From NCBI GenBank assembly GCA_964347835.1, contig CAYFZR010000052.1:1-40537 (forward strand): 40,537 bases of DNA. The letters run 5' to 3'. The stretch is from CAYFZR01 sp964347835 [NCBI: uncultured archaeon] (lineage in GTDB: Archaea; CAYFZR01). Under the pieces are notes generated by a model. The model was not told the origin of the DNA, did no database searches, and worked only from the letters and a program-made list of their open reading frames with translations. A program made the translations under genes and the position numbers. Of this stretch, positions 14,806 to 23,521 are shown in pieces. Numbering within the stretch: position 1 is the first letter of the stretch; each line of letters opens with the position of its first letter.

Positions 14806-16320
14806 CTAAGTCAGTGAAGCCTCGATAAACCTCTTCTTCACAAAATCTTTTTCTAAAGATATTATAAACGAGCCTGCTTTGGGCCCACTCTTTTTACCGA
14901 TTAAAACAAGATAAATCGCCTGAAAAAGTTCTTTGGGATTCATCTCAACGTCTTCTCTCGCTACTCTGTAAATTTCATTATGCATTCCTATATCATCTAA
15001 ATCCTTATCTAAGGATTCTGCAAGGACTTTAAGACCTTTTTTCTGTTCTTCATCTAGTTTGACATCAGGTAATTCCTCTTGCAGGCTAAACTTCGTCCAT
15101 TCAGGCGCATATGAATCGATCCAATTTTTAGACTGTGAAAGCCTCTCTTCGACCAAATCCTCGTTGAATTCCTCTCCCATGTGTCCTGTCCGTCTTAAAA
15201 TCTTTAAAATATACTCAAAATCATCTGTTATTTGAGCGACCACTGACATGAATCTATAAGGAACAACAATTATCTTCGATTGATCTATACCGCATAATTC
15301 GGCGAGCCTTTTATCTTCTCCTTTTGCCTCCTTGTTATAGTATTTCCTCCATAGTGAATCGAAGTTATCCATAAGATCAGGTATATCTTTTGGATCAAAT
15401 TCGATGTGTTTGTTTGCTTTCGATCTTAAAATTAGGTATTTTAGGGCTCCCGGAGGGGCAACATCCAACCAGTCTTTTATTGAAAATACAATTCCCTTTG
15501 AACTGGACATGACCCCGATTCCTTTCATATGGATCCACTCGTAAACAACCGGGTAAGGTGCTTCTCCTTCAAAAATCTCTTCTACTATAGCTTTCCCGGT
15601 ATCATAGGAGCCTCCAGCTACTGCATGATCTTTTCCCAAAGGCTCGCACGTTACGTTTAACATTTTCCATCTGGCAGGCCAGTCCACCCTCCAGGGTAGC
15701 TTTCCCTCTCCTTTTTTTATGCTGGCGGTTCCTTCGTGATTATAACTGCAGATGTAATCTACATTATCACCTCTCAGAGAGGTTATCTTGGTTGATGTCA
15801 CTCGCTTGCATGTTTGACACTGGGGCATGTAGGGGAACCAATCTTCAGGAAGATCTCTGCCCGTGAATTTAGAGAGTATATTCTTCAAACGGTCCGATTT
15901 TTCAAGAACTGTTTTTACGTAAGGCGCGTATTCTCCTTTTTTATAGAGTTCATGTGCTAGAATAACCTTAGGATTTATATTTAGCCTTTCTACTCCCTCT
16001 AAAAATGGATTTAGGAAGTGATGAATGTAACTCTCACAGCAACCGTAAGGGCAAGGCAGTTCGCTCAAAGGAACGCCAACATAACCTTCAAAATATTCAG
16101 GTAAAAAAGGATAAACCTTCCTTAAAGGATCAAAGGTATCGCCTATGTAGAGTATCTCAGAATCTTTCCCGAATGCTGTGTGAATTGCATCTGCCGTTAT
16201 TATCTCCCTAACGTTACCTATGTGAATGGGTCCGGAAGGAGTTATACCTGTGGCGATTATGTGTTCTTCTTTTTTATCCAGAAGTTCCTTTGCAATTTTA
16301 TCTGCCCAGTGAAGTATCAT
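14806..16320 (-). CDS. lysS: lysyl-tRNA synthetase, class I
   Basis: A 504-residue class I LysRS, the form used by most archaea, which charges tRNA(Lys) with lysine. The class I signatures are present: HIGN at residues 33-36 (after TGITPSGP) and the KMSKS equivalent MSSSKG in GIGVMSSSKGIVFS. A zinc-type CxxC (CQTCKRV) lies near residue 165. The C-terminal helical anticodon-binding region is complete. Its start overlaps the stop of the upstream nucleotidyltransferase by four bases (ATGA), making it the last gene of a minus-strand operon with cutA, a flavin reductase and that nucleotidyltransferase. Confidence 0.96.
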   Translation of the reverse strand: MILHWADKIAKELLDKKEEHIIATGITPSGPIHIGNVREIITADAIHTAFGKDSEILYIGDTFDPLRKVYPFLPEYFEGYVGVPLSELPCPYGCCESYIHHFLNPFLEGVERLNINPKVILAHELYKKGEYAPYVKTVLEKSDRLKNILSKFTGRDLPEDWFPYMPQCQTCKRVTSTKITSLRGDNVDYICSYNHEGTASIKKGEGKLPWRVDWPARWKMLNVTCEPLGKDHAVAGGSYDTGKAIVEEIFEGEAPYPVVYEWIHMKGIGVMSSSKGIVFSIKDWLDVAPPGALKYLILRSKANKHIEFDPKDIPDLMDNFDSLWRKYYNKEAKGEDKRLAELCGIDQSKIIVVPYRFMSVVAQITDDFEYILKILRRTGHMGEEFNEDLVEERLSQSKNWIDSYAPEWTKFSLQEELPDVKLDEEQKKGLKVLAESLDKDLDDIGMHNEIYRVAREDVEMNPKELFQAIYLVLIGKKSGPKAGSFIISLEKDFVKKRFIEASLT

Positions 16321-17006
16321 TGCAATACCCTCCTTCTTAAAGATACATCTCTATCCAATATTTTCTTGAAGACATCTTCAAAGGATTCCTCTGGGGATAG
16401 ATTCCTCTTCAGGTATACTCCAGTTCTGCCTATAGTATCCCTCCTCCTCAATACATTTATTCTTTCCTTCACAATATCAACGCTTACACCTATCTTCTTG
16501 GCTAATTCTGCCTCTCTTCCAAATACCGTGTATTCTATATGTCCTTTTTCATTTGGCTCTATCATCATCAATCTTTTATCTATGCCTGGTACCCTCTTTT
16601 TTTCTTTTATACCGCTTAGATCAATGCGACCGCCGAATAAATAAAACTCGTACTCAAGTCTTTTAGGTCTTACAAGGGGGAAAGTTACCGTAGTATTTTC
16701 CTCAAGTTCAATATGTCCCTTTATAAGTTGCCAGGGAGTTGCTTGGACGATTTCTCTTCCAAGGATATTTTCTTCTAAGGAGACTTCTATTATATAAGAA
16801 GGTGTTAAATTTGGTATAAAGATATCTACATCGCTTTTCGGACTAACATCACCCCTCGCAATACTTCCATGAAGTATTCCATGTACAGAATTCTTTTTAA
16901 GACATTCGAGAATCTCTCTTCCTCTTTTTCTTTTGTCTCCAAAGATCCTCCAGTGTATATCATCATATACTATCTCTTTAGTTTCTGCTCTATAAACAGG
17001 CTTCAT
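16317..17006 (-). CDS. predicted nucleotidyltransferase (Pol beta superfamily)
   Basis: A 229-residue archaeal nucleotidyltransferase of COG2413 type. The catalytic motif is complete: G47-S48 in LHGSIARGD, and D59/D61 in KSDVDIFIPN. The C-terminal part (~145-229) is helical with VFGREAELAKKIGVSVDIVKERINVLRRR, helix-turn-helix-like. This family is conserved next to housekeeping genes in euryarchaea but has no assigned substrate. The stop codon overlaps the lysS start, and the ATG lies close to the flavin reductase stop, so translation is coupled on both sides. Confidence 0.8.
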   Translation of the reverse strand: MKPVYRAETKEIVYDDIHWRIFGDKRKRGREILECLKKNSVHGILHGSIARGDVSPKSDVDIFIPNLTPSYIIEVSLEENILGREIVQATPWQLIKGHIELEENTTVTFPLVRPKRLEYEFYLFGGRIDLSGIKEKKRVPGIDKRLMMIEPNEKGHIEYTVFGREAELAKKIGVSVDIVKERINVLRRRDTIGRTGVYLKRNLSPEESFEDVFKKILDRDVSLRRRVLQ

Positions 17007-17536
17007 TCTGCCTCTACCTTATTTGGCGTTGCGAATATACTTCTTGATACGTGTAATACAGTTTTTGCCTTATCTATATCTAGAATCCCATCTTTGTATA
17101 AATCGTCCCTTACATGCGCCTTCAAAACTCTTCCTATGATAACCATATGGTCTCCTGCTTCTTTCATCCACTCTAACTTACACTCAAAACTCGATATACA
17201 GTTTTTTAATCTCGGGGGCTTTACTTCATCACTTTCTTCGGTTTCGATGTTAAATTCTTTTAACTCGCTCTTTCCGTAGGGCAATTTCTTTCCTGCCTGT
17301 CTAACTTTAGTCAACATGTCTATTCCGGGTACATTTAAAACAAATTCACCATTTTCCTTTATGTTCTTAAGCGTGTCGTGACCAAATTGACTCGCTATTG
17401 CTACCAAGGGAGGATCGATAGAAACGGGCATTACAAAAGAAAAAGGAGCAGCATTGGAATCTTCCCCATAAGTTGTTACGACAACAGTTAGTCTTGGAGC
17501 CAAAAATCTATACGCTTCTCTCAAATTTAGCTTCAT
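17003..17536 (-). CDS. flavin reductase-like FMN-binding protein (flavoredoxin type)
   Basis: A 177-residue FMN-binding split-barrel protein of the flavin reductase/flavoredoxin family (DIM6/NTAB). Typical segments are TVVVTTYGEDSNAAPFSF, PPLVAIA, TLKNIKENGEFVLNVP and the DHMVIIGRVL strand. It may move electrons between FMN and a ferredoxin or NAD(P)H. GAGGTGA precedes ATG 17536 and overlaps the end of cutA. It overlaps the nucleotidyltransferase start by four bases. Confidence 0.87.
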   Translation of the reverse strand: MKLNLREAYRFLAPRLTVVVTTYGEDSNAAPFSFVMPVSIDPPLVAIASQFGHDTLKNIKENGEFVLNVPGIDMLTKVRQAGKKLPYGKSELKEFNIETEESDEVKPPRLKNCISSFECKLEWMKEAGDHMVIIGRVLKAHVRDDLYKDGILDIDKAKTVLHVSRSIFATPNKVEAE

Positions 17537-17540
17537 GATC

Positions 17541-17849
17541 TCACCTCGTTTCTTTATCTATCCATGCTAAGTACTCCTTGGATCCAAAGGTGATTGGTAG
17601 AGAAATTACGCACGGAACTTCATATGAGTGAATTTCCTTCACCTTTTCCTCAATTTTTTCCAGAAAATCCATCTTTGTTTTTATGAGCATCGCGTATTCT
17701 TCGTCTTCTGTGATTTCCCCTTCCCACCAATAGAGGGAATTTATTGGAAATATGTTTACGCACGCAGCGAACCTCTCATTTAATAAACTCTCGCTTATCT
17801 TTCTTGCCTCTTCCTTCGAACTAGCAGTAACGTATACGGCAGAATACAT
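17541..17849 (-). CDS. cutA: divalent cation tolerance protein CutA
   Basis: A 102-residue CutA1 protein, a trimeric ferredoxin-like-fold protein linked to copper tolerance or signalling. The family signatures are clear: YVTASSKEEARKISESLL, RFAACVNIFPINSLYWWEGEI, and HSYEVPCVISLPI. I prefer ATG 17849, eight codons inside the longest frame, because CutA proteins normally start just before the first strand and GGG lies upstream. It is the first gene of the minus-strand operon ending in lysS, divergent from the site-2 protease. Confidence 0.9.
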   Translation of the reverse strand: MYSAVYVTASSKEEARKISESLLNERFAACVNIFPINSLYWWEGEITEDEEYAMLIKTKMDFLEKIEEKVKEIHSYEVPCVISLPITFGSKEYLAWIDKETR

Positions 17850-17918
17850 ATAAACCCAACCTTTAAGTATCAAATATAAGAATAAAGAATTTCTTCACTT
17901 ATAAATGGAGGTTGTCTT

Positions 17919-19184
17919 ATAGACCAAAAGTACATAGCCCTTATAATTCTGATAACTATTGGCTGGTTCGTAATATCCGGCCTGGAAAGGGTTGGCATCA
18001 CCCAAAGACACGGTATGGAGAGAATAATCGGACCATTATACATAAAAAGATCCAAGAGAGGACTATCTTTTATAGAGTATTTATCTAAATATAAGAAATT
18101 TTGGAAAATCTTCGGTGAAATAGGTATTATCATAACTTTAGGCGCTGTAGGAGCATCCTTCCTCACATATCATCGTCTCAACATGAAGAAATGGAACAAA
18201 ATTGTCATTTCCGTTTTTGCTGGTCTCATCCTCGCGGGGGTTGTCTACATCAAATTCAATCTTGCCACAGCAGTGTTTGGAGCCATGGGACTTGTATTTT
18301 ATTTGCTAATAGAGACCTTAAGGATGGTACTTACATCTCCAGAACCAGTAGATGCAGTACAAGTCTTAATTCCAGGCATTACTATACCCTTCTGGTACGG
18401 TATTTTTGGAATCATAGTGCTCCTCGTCGTTCATGAGGTATCTCACGCAATATTAGCAAGGACGGAAGAAATTAAAATTAAAAGTTCTGGAATAATTTTC
18501 TTCTCCATTATGCCTGTAGGCGCTTTTGTAGAGCCTGATGAGGATGATTTAATGAGTACAAATAAGATATCAAGGATGAGAGTTTTCTCGGTCGGTTCGC
18601 TGTCGAATTTCATCACTGCAGCCTTCGCTACGATAATATATCTTAGTTTGTTTGCAATTATCACGATCTCTATCGGTGTGGAGATAGCAGAAGTAGTAGA
18701 GGGCGGTCCTGGTTATGGTCTCTTGGAAAAAGATGCGGTGATAACGGAACTAAATGATGTGAAAATTGATGATATAAAATCGTTTTTAAAATATATGAAC
18801 AATACAAGACCAGGAGACGTATTAAAAGTAAAAACAAATAGAGGAGAGGTAACAATAAAGACAACAGAACATCCCCAGAGAGAAGGAAGGGCATACATAG
18901 GTTTTTATCCCACAACTGCGTACGAAGTGAAGCCCCCTTATAAAAAAATATTTGGCGATTACCCATGGATAGTTATTTATATATTTCAGTGGGTAGGTAT
19001 ACTTAACTTGGTAGTTGGGTTGATGAACCTTCTACCGATAAAGATTCTGGATGGTGGGAGATTGTATGAGGAGGTCGTCACCGCATTGTTTCCAAATCAT
19101 GCAACTATCATTATGCATTTCACCACATTGGTTGTTTTATTTTTATTTGGCCTTATTATTACTCCACAACTAATATCGGGGTGA
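17919..19184 (+). CDS. site-2 protease family (M50) membrane metalloprotease with PDZ domain
   Basis: A membrane zinc protease that cleaves substrates inside the bilayer. It has HEVSH for zinc binding in VVHEVSHAILART, a PDZ-like domain (EVVEGGPGYGLLEKDAVITELNDV onward), and LLPIKILDGGR as the distal aspartate motif. Counting from the longest ATG (18015) gives 389 residues, but the frame continues upstream with a convincing N-terminal helix (LIILITIGWFVISG) and the family-typical GITQRHG. A strong GGAGGT at 17907-17912 points to ATA 17919 as start (421 residues), because no ATG, GTG or TTG is in frame there. An ATG-to-ATA change or error is possible. The radical SAM gene overlaps its stop. 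Confidence 0.88.
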   Translation: MDQKYIALIILITIGWFVISGLERVGITQRHGMERIIGPLYIKRSKRGLSFIEYLSKYKKFWKIFGEIGIIITLGAVGASFLTYHRLNMKKWNKIVISVFAGLILAGVVYIKFNLATAVFGAMGLVFYLLIETLRMVLTSPEPVDAVQVLIPGITIPFWYGIFGIIVLLVVHEVSHAILARTEEIKIKSSGIIFFSIMPVGAFVEPDEDDLMSTNKISRMRVFSVGSLSNFITAAFATIIYLSLFAIITISIGVEIAEVVEGGPGYGLLEKDAVITELNDVKIDDIKSFLKYMNNTRPGDVLKVKTNRGEVTIKTTEHPQREGRAYIGFYPTTAYEVKPPYKKIFGDYPWIVIYIFQWVGILNLVVGLMNLLPIKILDGGRLYEEVVTALFPNHATIIMHFTTLVVLFLFGLIITPQLISG

Positions 19185-20698
19185 TAAACATAGAGAAAAA
19201 CACTAAGACAAAATCGCTCTGTCCAGAGTGCTTGAAGGTTATCGAGGCAAGAGTATTTGAAAACGAAGGTCAGATCAAGATAGAGAAGATTTGTTCCGAG
19301 CATGGTACCTTCGGTGATCTATACTGGTCTGATTCAGAACTCCTTCTTAAGCACATGAAGTATCTGAGAGACGGTGGTAGAATAAAGAATCCTATGACTG
19401 AGGGGAAGAGTGGATGTCCCTCCGACTGTGGTTTGTGTCCAGAACATAAGTCTCCTACCATATTGACAAACATCGATGTTACGAACAGGTGCAATATGCA
19501 TTGTCACATCTGTTTTGCCAACGCAGAGAGGCAGGGATACCTGTACGAACCCACAAAAGATCAAATAGTTAACATGATGCTTACCGTTAGGAACGAAAGA
19601 CCCGTTCCTTGTTCAGTTTTACAGTTCAGTGGGGGAGAACCAACTGTCAGAGAAGATCTTCCAGAATTGATTAAGATTGCAAAAGACTTAGGATTTCTTC
19701 AAGTTCAAATCGCCACAAATGGTTTGAAATTAGCGAACAGTACTGCTTACGTAGAAAAATTAAAAGAATCAGGTCTAAATACTATATATCTCCAGTTTGA
19801 TGGAATTACTGAGAAACCCTATATCGAGGCAAGGGGATTTAACGCTTTGCCTTTAAAGCTTAAAGCAATAGAAAACTGCAGGAAGGTTGGATTAAAGAGC
19901 ATTGTTTTGGTTCCAACCCTTGTAAAAGGCGTAAACGATGATCAGATAGGGGATCTTATTAACTTCTCTATGAAAAACTCTGATGTGGTAAGGTCATTAA
20001 ACGTACAACCAGTATCATTTGCTGGCAGGATAGACAAAAAAGAACTCAAGAAAATGAGAATAACTATCCCTGACTTTCTAAAACTCGTTGAAGAGCAGAC
20101 TGATGGAGCAATAACAAAAAAAGACTTCTATCCCATACCGGCAGTAGGCATCATTTCCGATTTCCTTGAGATCTGGGAAAAAAACCCCGTTCCTATTCCG
20201 TCTTGCCATCCTGCGTGTGGGGTAGCAACCTTTGTATTTATTGATAACGGGAATTTGGTACCCATTACAAGATTTATAGATGTCGAGGGCTTTTTGGAAC
20301 TAACTAGTAATTTAGTTGAAGAATCGAATAATAAAGGGAGGGTAGGAAGAGTAAAAGCCATCACAAATCTCTCAAAAGAATTCTTAAAACTAGTAGACTT
20401 TGACATTATGCCAAAATCTAGTAGAATTCCAAAAATTATATTGAGGATAATGAAAGAAGGCAATAAAGATGCCCTTACTGAACTATTTGAAAGTACTTTA
20501 TTCATAGGGTGCATGCATTTCCAAGACCTTTACAACATAGACAAAGAAAGGATTCAAAGGTGCGTAATACATTACGCAATTCCAGACGGTAGAGTCATTC
20601 CTTTCTGTACCTACAATTTATTGTACAGAGACTACGTAGAAAAGAAGTTCTCTACCCCTTTTATTCATAATCCTGGATTTGGAAACAATGTCGATTAA
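19181..20698 (+). CDS. tes: radical SAM protein, probable tetraether lipid synthase (Tes)
   Basis: A 505-residue radical SAM enzyme. The SAM [4Fe-4S] motif is C104-x3-C108-x2-C111 in TNRCNMHCHICF, and QFSGGEPT is the usual GGE segment. Upstream cysteines C14, C17, C38, C79, C83 and C86, and later ones in CHPACGVA, CMHF and FCTY, would bind extra metal sites. Length and cysteine layout fit the MJ0619/Tes family. Tes joins two archaeol chains into glycerol dialkyl glycerol tetraethers. An older assignment for MJ0619 is a pterin methyltransferase, so a related radical SAM function cannot be excluded. It starts at GTG overlapping the site-2 protease stop (GTGA). Confidence 0.75.
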   Translation: MINIEKNTKTKSLCPECLKVIEARVFENEGQIKIEKICSEHGTFGDLYWSDSELLLKHMKYLRDGGRIKNPMTEGKSGCPSDCGLCPEHKSPTILTNIDVTNRCNMHCHICFANAERQGYLYEPTKDQIVNMMLTVRNERPVPCSVLQFSGGEPTVREDLPELIKIAKDLGFLQVQIATNGLKLANSTAYVEKLKESGLNTIYLQFDGITEKPYIEARGFNALPLKLKAIENCRKVGLKSIVLVPTLVKGVNDDQIGDLINFSMKNSDVVRSLNVQPVSFAGRIDKKELKKMRITIPDFLKLVEEQTDGAITKKDFYPIPAVGIISDFLEIWEKNPVPIPSCHPACGVATFVFIDNGNLVPITRFIDVEGFLELTSNLVEESNNKGRVGRVKAITNLSKEFLKLVDFDIMPKSSRIPKIILRIMKEGNKDALTELFESTLFIGCMHFQDLYNIDKERIQRCVIHYAIPDGRVIPFCTYNLLYRDYVEKKFSTPFIHNPGFGNNVD

Positions 20699-20789
20699 AG
20701 AAATATTTGAAAGGAGACTCAAAAGATTGGAATCAAGGGCGAATTCTCTAGATAAGTTAATAAGAAGGAGAGAAGAAAGAAAAAAATAA
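20688..20789 (+). CDS. possible 33-residue basic helical protein
   Basis: A short frame starting at ATG 20688, overlapping the last 11 bases of the radical SAM gene, ending TAA 20787-20789. It encodes a lysine/arginine-rich helix (IFERRLKRLESRANSL, then IRRREERKK). Overlapping starts of this kind are common in operons. No family is recognised and no strong ribosome site precedes it, so it may not be expressed. Confidence 0.3.
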   Translation: MSIKEIFERRLKRLESRANSLDKLIRRREERKK

Positions 20790-20912
20790 TTTGTTTCTTG
20801 TAAAGATTTGTGATTATAGGAATAAAACGATAAATTTAAGCGTTTTAATGTTCTTTGGCATAATAATTTATATGGTTGATTTAAATATAATAATACCATT
20901 GACGGTGGTCTG

Positions 20913-21620
20913 ATGAGTTGGAGGGTTCTAGTTTTCGGCAGGACGCAGGATAAAGAGATCTTAGGGTATGTACAAAAACATATGGAAATAGTTGAGAAGA
21001 CCGTTGAGGAGTTAAAAAAAGTCGTTGATGCTTTCTGCGAAGAAGATTTTGATAGAATGGAAGAATTGATTGAGAGAGTGAACATCGCTGAAGGCGAGGC
21101 GGACGACTTAAGGAGAGAGATCGATTCTAAACTTCGTGATAGTAATCTGTCGGTCGTTAGCAGAGAGAACCTATTTAAACTGGTAGAAAGGTTAGATGAG
21201 GTAGCAGACGCTGCAAAGACAGCAGTAAGAATGTTTCAAGTGAGAGAGAAAAGCTTTCATTCCATGTGTATTGTATTTTCTGAGAAATGTATGGAAATAT
21301 CTCAGGAATTGAAGAATAGACTCTTATCATTAGTTAATTCAGTTGTTGAGACAGTAGAGACATTAAGAGAGAGTATAAACTACATGAATACTGATATGCA
21401 CAACGCTGCGTTCAAGGCAAAGGAAGTCGATCAAAGGGAAGAAGAAGTTGATGAAATCGAACACGAAACACTAAAGATGTTATTTCAAGCAGAAGGGGAA
21501 TTGGATGTTCTCTCCATAATTCAACTTCGTGAGATCATTTCTCTTATAGGGAATGTGGCAGATAAAGCTGAAGATGCCTCCGACATAGTCTCTATGATTG
21601 CTGTAAGACACATCGGCTGA
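20913..21620 (+). CDS. PhoU-like DUF47 family protein
   Basis: A 235-residue all-helical protein of the DUF47/TIGR00153 group, related to PhoU. Members are usually linked to phosphate transport and often encoded beside a PitA-type transporter. Acidic metal-binding-like motifs occur in the helices: EGEADDLRREID (residues ~63-74) and DEIEHETLK near 185. No pit gene lies beside it here. A TATA-like TTTAAATATA (20879-20888) precedes it, and GGTGGTC sits just before ATG 20913. Confidence 0.85.
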   Translation: MSWRVLVFGRTQDKEILGYVQKHMEIVEKTVEELKKVVDAFCEEDFDRMEELIERVNIAEGEADDLRREIDSKLRDSNLSVVSRENLFKLVERLDEVADAAKTAVRMFQVREKSFHSMCIVFSEKCMEISQELKNRLLSLVNSVVETVETLRESINYMNTDMHNAAFKAKEVDQREEEVDEIEHETLKMLFQAEGELDVLSIIQLREIISLIGNVADKAEDASDIVSMIAVRHIG

Positions 21621-21702
21621 TTTGCGAGTATTTTTTTCTATTCCCTCATAACAAGATTTATATCTAAAGAAGAATCCCAACTACTGAATAAAGGTAATGT
21701 TC

Positions 21703-22140
21703 ATGGAAGACTACATTGAAGTTAGTGTGTATGGCGTATTTCCTTCCGGATCCACCAATGAACCCGCTCCGGTCGTCCTGTTAGAAGATAATTCAGAACG
21801 CGTTCTACCAATATTCATAGGGATACCGGAAGCAGTTGCTATCCAATCAGCCATAGAGGGTACCACGTCTCCTAGACCTACTACTCACGAACTATTCGTG
21901 TCCGTACTCGACGAAATAGGTTCTGGAATCAAACGCATCCTAATAGATGACATCAACGACGGCATATATTTCGCTAGGTTGACCATTGAAGTAAACGGCG
22001 CAACAAAAGAAGTAGATGCAAGGCCTAGTGATTGTATTGCTCTCGCACTTAGGGTCGATGCCCCTATATACGTTTCTGAAAATGTTATGGAAGAGGCATC
22101 CATCGATAAGGAAAAAATATTTATTGGAGAATCTGAATAA
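21703..22140 (+). CDS. bifunctional nuclease domain protein (DUF151)
   Basis: A 145-residue bifunctional nuclease family protein (BFN/DUF151). The domain motifs are VVLLEDNSERVLPIFIGIPEA, TTHELFVSVLDEIG, and the conserved ARPSDCIALALR near residue 110. The plant founder has DNase and RNase activity; archaeal members are uncharacterised. ATG 21703 is favoured because AAGGT (21691-21695) sits seven bases upstream; the ATG at 21697 is too close to it. Confidence 0.87.
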   Translation: MEDYIEVSVYGVFPSGSTNEPAPVVLLEDNSERVLPIFIGIPEAVAIQSAIEGTTSPRPTTHELFVSVLDEIGSGIKRILIDDINDGIYFARLTIEVNGATKEVDARPSDCIALALRVDAPIYVSENVMEEASIDKEKIFIGESE

Positions 22141-22169
22141 GAATTTGCTTCGATTTTGGAGGCATTCAG

Positions 22170-23501
22170 TTGAGATATTTAACGCTGATTTTTTTATGCC
22201 TTATGATAGGTCTTTCACTCTCAGTTTCTATTGAGATTAAGTTCTTCTACATTTCAGGATTGGGTGGTAACGAGGATGTAAATGAGACTCTAGATAAAGT
22301 TTCCCAACAGTATCTGGGTCTTATAGATATCGAACGCATACCTTTTCAGATTAAGACGTTTGGTGGTTTCTACGATAAAAATCCAAAGGCAATTGCCTAC
22401 GACGTTCATAAAACTCCTGCTATAGTCATTAATGATCAATTAATATTTGAAGGATATAGAGTAGAACATGAAGAACTGATAGTAAAAGCCATTGATGATC
22501 TACTAATGGAATACAGGGTAAAAATCCAACAGTTCCTCGATGAAGTTTATAGTAGGTTAGAGAGGGTAGAAAAAAGGTTAGATGAAAGCGATGTGGAAGA
22601 TAAAACTGAACTACGAAGGAAGTTACTGAAGGCAAAATTAAGGTACATATCAGCAAAGGAGGCTTACAAAAGAAAGGACTATCTAAAGGCACAGCAAGAC
22701 TTAGAGATAGCAGATCTATGGTTAAGAGAGGTAAACTCTTCTATAATCACAAGAAAGGCTATAATCGTCGAAAAGATAGATGAGTTAAAAATAGATGCAG
22801 AAAAAGAATTGGAAAATGCTGAAAAAAAAATTATAGACACGAATAAAACGCTATTTTCAATGGAAAGTAAAGAATACGACATATTTATAGCCTCACAAAT
22901 ATTAAAAACGGCTAGAAATAACTTCAATTCGGCTAAATCATATTATGATAGGCGAGACTACGAGAGAACTATTAGTTCTGCTATACAAGCCCAGATTTTA
23001 TGCGATAATGCGATTCAATCTGTCCGGCTGCGGGTAGAACCTCCTTCTCAACCGACTATACCGGTTTGGGCCTATCCGATTCCCTTGTTTCTCATTCTAC
23101 TCGGAGCATTTCTCTATCAACTTTTCAAATATCCAAAAATGGAAAAGAAAATCCCTGAGCCGGTTGTACCAAAAGTTATTGTCGTAGAGAGACCCGATGA
23201 GGAGATAATACTTCCTGAGCCAGAAATGAGAGAAGTTTTTGAAGTGGAATTACCTACTGCGAAGTTGGTTGAACCAGAGCCTGAAGTACTCGAAGAGATT
23301 GAGTTAGAAAGGTTAGATGCCGACAAAATAGAAGAAATCGCAGCAAAATGGATGGATGAGAGAGGCATGGTAGAAGGCAGACTCATAGCATGGGGATCAA
23401 AAGTAAATGAGTTTTGGTTTGTCGTGGCTTATGAAGGGAAGGTTCATAGAGTGACTGTAGACAAGCATGGAAAAATATTGGATTGGGATTTGAGAAGTTA
23501 G
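22170..23501 (+). CDS. exported thioredoxin-like/coiled-coil membrane protein
   Basis: A 443-residue protein. A signal-like helix at residues 2-20 is followed by a thioredoxin-fold region (~22-110) that keeps the cis-proline segment (HKTPAIVINDQLIFEG) but has no CxxC. Residues ~110-290 are charged helical hairpins with the repeated pattern A...YY-RRDY-A...A. A proline-rich hinge and one membrane helix (~PIPLFLILLGAFLYQLF, 305-321) lead to an acidic, proline-rich linker and a small C-terminal beta domain resembling PepSY (FWFVVAYEGKVHRVTVDKHGKI). The TTG start is supported by GGAGG seven bases upstream. Redox activity is unlikely; a scaffold or sensor role is inference. Confidence 0.7.
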   Translation: MRYLTLIFLCLMIGLSLSVSIEIKFFYISGLGGNEDVNETLDKVSQQYLGLIDIERIPFQIKTFGGFYDKNPKAIAYDVHKTPAIVINDQLIFEGYRVEHEELIVKAIDDLLMEYRVKIQQFLDEVYSRLERVEKRLDESDVEDKTELRRKLLKAKLRYISAKEAYKRKDYLKAQQDLEIADLWLREVNSSIITRKAIIVEKIDELKIDAEKELENAEKKIIDTNKTLFSMESKEYDIFIASQILKTARNNFNSAKSYYDRRDYERTISSAIQAQILCDNAIQSVRLRVEPPSQPTIPVWAYPIPLFLILLGAFLYQLFKYPKMEKKIPEPVVPKVIVVERPDEEIILPEPEMREVFEVELPTAKLVEPEPEVLEEIELERLDADKIEEIAAKWMDERGMVEGRLIAWGSKVNEFWFVVAYEGKVHRVTVDKHGKILDWDLRS

Positions 23502-23521
23502 ATTTCCTTGAAATATGAATT

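Noticed and set aside
17870-18166. Minus-strand 98-residue ORF
   Set aside because: Overlaps the N-terminal coding region of the site-2 protease, whose motifs are clear.
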